This document shows, one piece after another, positions 63,389 to 64,000 of a stretch of 64,000 bases of DNA; the first letter of the stretch is position 1; each line of letters opens with the position of its first letter. Below the pieces are notes generated by a model. It made no database searches and was not told the DNA's origin. It saw nothing but the letters and a program-made list of their open reading frames with translations. The position numbers and the translations under genes were made by a program. Source of the stretch: Selenomonadaceae bacterium. GTDB lineage: Bacteria > Bacillota > Negativicutes > Selenomonadales > Selenomonadaceae. The stretch spans positions 62,001 through 126,000 of the forward strand of contig JAFRRH010000045.1 of the NCBI GenBank assembly GCA_017428215.1. The letters run 5' to 3'.

Positions 63389-64000
63389 TAGCCAATCCTC
63401 CCGACGCGCCAAACTAATTCTCTGCCAAGCGCGTCTTTTTGCAGGGAAATTAATTCGTTAATGCCGCCTTCCGCTAAGTCTAAAAGTTCGTTGAGTTGCG
63501 AGCGAGTAAATGGATTTTTTTCGGCGGTTATCTGTACTTCGACGAGTTCGCCCGCGCCCGTCATGACTACATTGCAATCTGCCGCCGCAGTCGAATCTTC
63601 CGCGTAACATAAATCTAAAATTTTTTCTCCGTCGCTTGAAATGCCCGCCGAAATTGCCGCAACGAAATCTTTTACGGGAAAAACGCCGCCGACTTCGTAA
63701 ATTGTTTCGCAAGCCTCAACCAACGCGACAAAAGCCGCCGTTATTGACGCCGTGCGCGTGCCGCCGTCAGCTTGAATTACGTCGCAGTCAATTATTATCG
63801 AACGCTCGCCTATAACCGTTAAATCCGTCACTGCTCTCAATGCTCGACCGATAAGCCGTTGAATTTCTGCAGTACGTCCGCCAATCTTTGAACGTTCACG
63901 AGGAATTCTTTCCATTGACGAACCTGGTAGCATTGAATATTCCGCGTTAAGCCAACCAGTTCCCGTGCCCTTTAAAAATGCCGGCACATGATCTTCAATC
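63388..64000 (-). CDS. rph: Ribonuclease PH (partial, 5' end outside window)
   Basis: About 200 C-terminal residues are visible; the start lies beyond 64000. Ribonuclease PH trims tRNA 3' ends using phosphate. The visible part has [54 protein letters not shown] and [18 protein letters not shown]. The end is coupled to rdgB by TAATG. Confidence 0.95.
   Translation of the reverse strand, partial: IEDHVPAFLKGTGTGWLNAEYSMLPGSSMERIPRERSKIGGRTAEIQRLIGRALRAVTDLTVIGERSIIIDCDVIQADGGTRTASITAAFVALVEACETIYEVGGVFPVKDFVAAISAGISSDGEKILDLCYAEDSTAAADCNVVMTGAGELVEVQITAEKNPFTRSQLNELLDLAEGGINELISLQKDALGRELVWRVGRIG

Overview
The window reads as chromosomal DNA of an anaerobic, diderm Firmicute, most likely a Negativicute (Selenomonas-like). 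This is inferred from the gene families; no 16S or marker phylogeny was run. Supporting signs are a Tat-exported three-subunit formate dehydrogenase with FdhD and FdhE, an anaerobic glycerol-3-phosphate dehydrogenase (glpABC), futalosine-pathway-type radical SAM enzymes, a stand-alone carboxyltransferase subunit of the PycB/OadA type, an acetyl-CoA-type MetA, and many lipoprotein and Sec-exported proteins. Most genes carry strong AGGAGG-type ribosome binding sites. GTG and TTG starts are common, and several promoters match TTGACA-17-TATAAT closely.

Layout. 1-2.9 kb: four tandem family-3 amino-acid-binding lipoproteins (minus), the first cut by the window edge. 3.0-9.8 kb: a small membrane protein, then glpA-glpB-glpC-glpK-glpF (plus), a complete glycerol uptake and oxidation unit. 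9.8-12.0 kb (minus): a compact cassette of a YkgJ-type cysteine-cluster protein, a radical SAM enzyme, a PqqD-like recognition protein and three small peptides. This looks like an uncharacterised RiPP-type peptide-modification locus and is the most interesting part of the window. 12.1-14.3 kb: two MqnE/MqnC-family radical SAM genes. 14.3-16.9 kb: clpB. 17.0-20.6 kb (minus): tRNA-fMet, -Thr, -Met, then rpmG-secE-nusG-rplK-rplA-[L10 leader]-rplJ-rplL. 20.7-26.4 kb: exported protein, SpoVK/CbbX-type AAA ATPase, 5'-nucleotidase and PfkB kinase. 26.4-30.7 kb: a decayed iron-uptake operon (FTR1, P19, DUF2318-like membrane protein, two FtsX-type permeases, ABC ATPase, NusG-II domain protein), every member broken. 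30.7-38.1 kb: exported HAD phosphatase and the formate dehydrogenase operon. 38.2-42.4 kb: RodZ-like protein, SAH/MTA deaminase, an orphan double-glycine-leader peptide and ahcY. 42.4-47.4 kb: two-component pair, an unknown repeat protein, and a frameshifted gene with a CitC-like nucleotidyltransferase end. 47.5-53.4 kb: carboxyltransferase, hybrid sensor kinase with a solute-binding sensor domain, secF and secD. 53.6-57.9 kb: PHP phosphatase, HydF-like mini-GTPase, exported protein, metA and glycerate kinase. 58-62 kb: dnaG-rpoD-era, with a decayed tandem duplication of the era tail. 62.2-64 kb (minus): rph (partial)-rdgB-yfcE.

How the genes fit together. Glycerol enters through GlpF, is phosphorylated by GlpK and oxidised by GlpABC, probably passing electrons to a menaquinone pool. 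Formate dehydrogenase feeds the same pool through its cytochrome b subunit. The ssnA-like deaminase and ahcY both dispose of S-adenosylhomocysteine, and metA starts methionine synthesis. The peptide cassette and the orphan leader peptide at 40.7 kb are separate signs of modified-peptide production. No transporter or protease for them lies in the window. No CRISPR array, insertion sequence, prophage or rRNA gene was seen.
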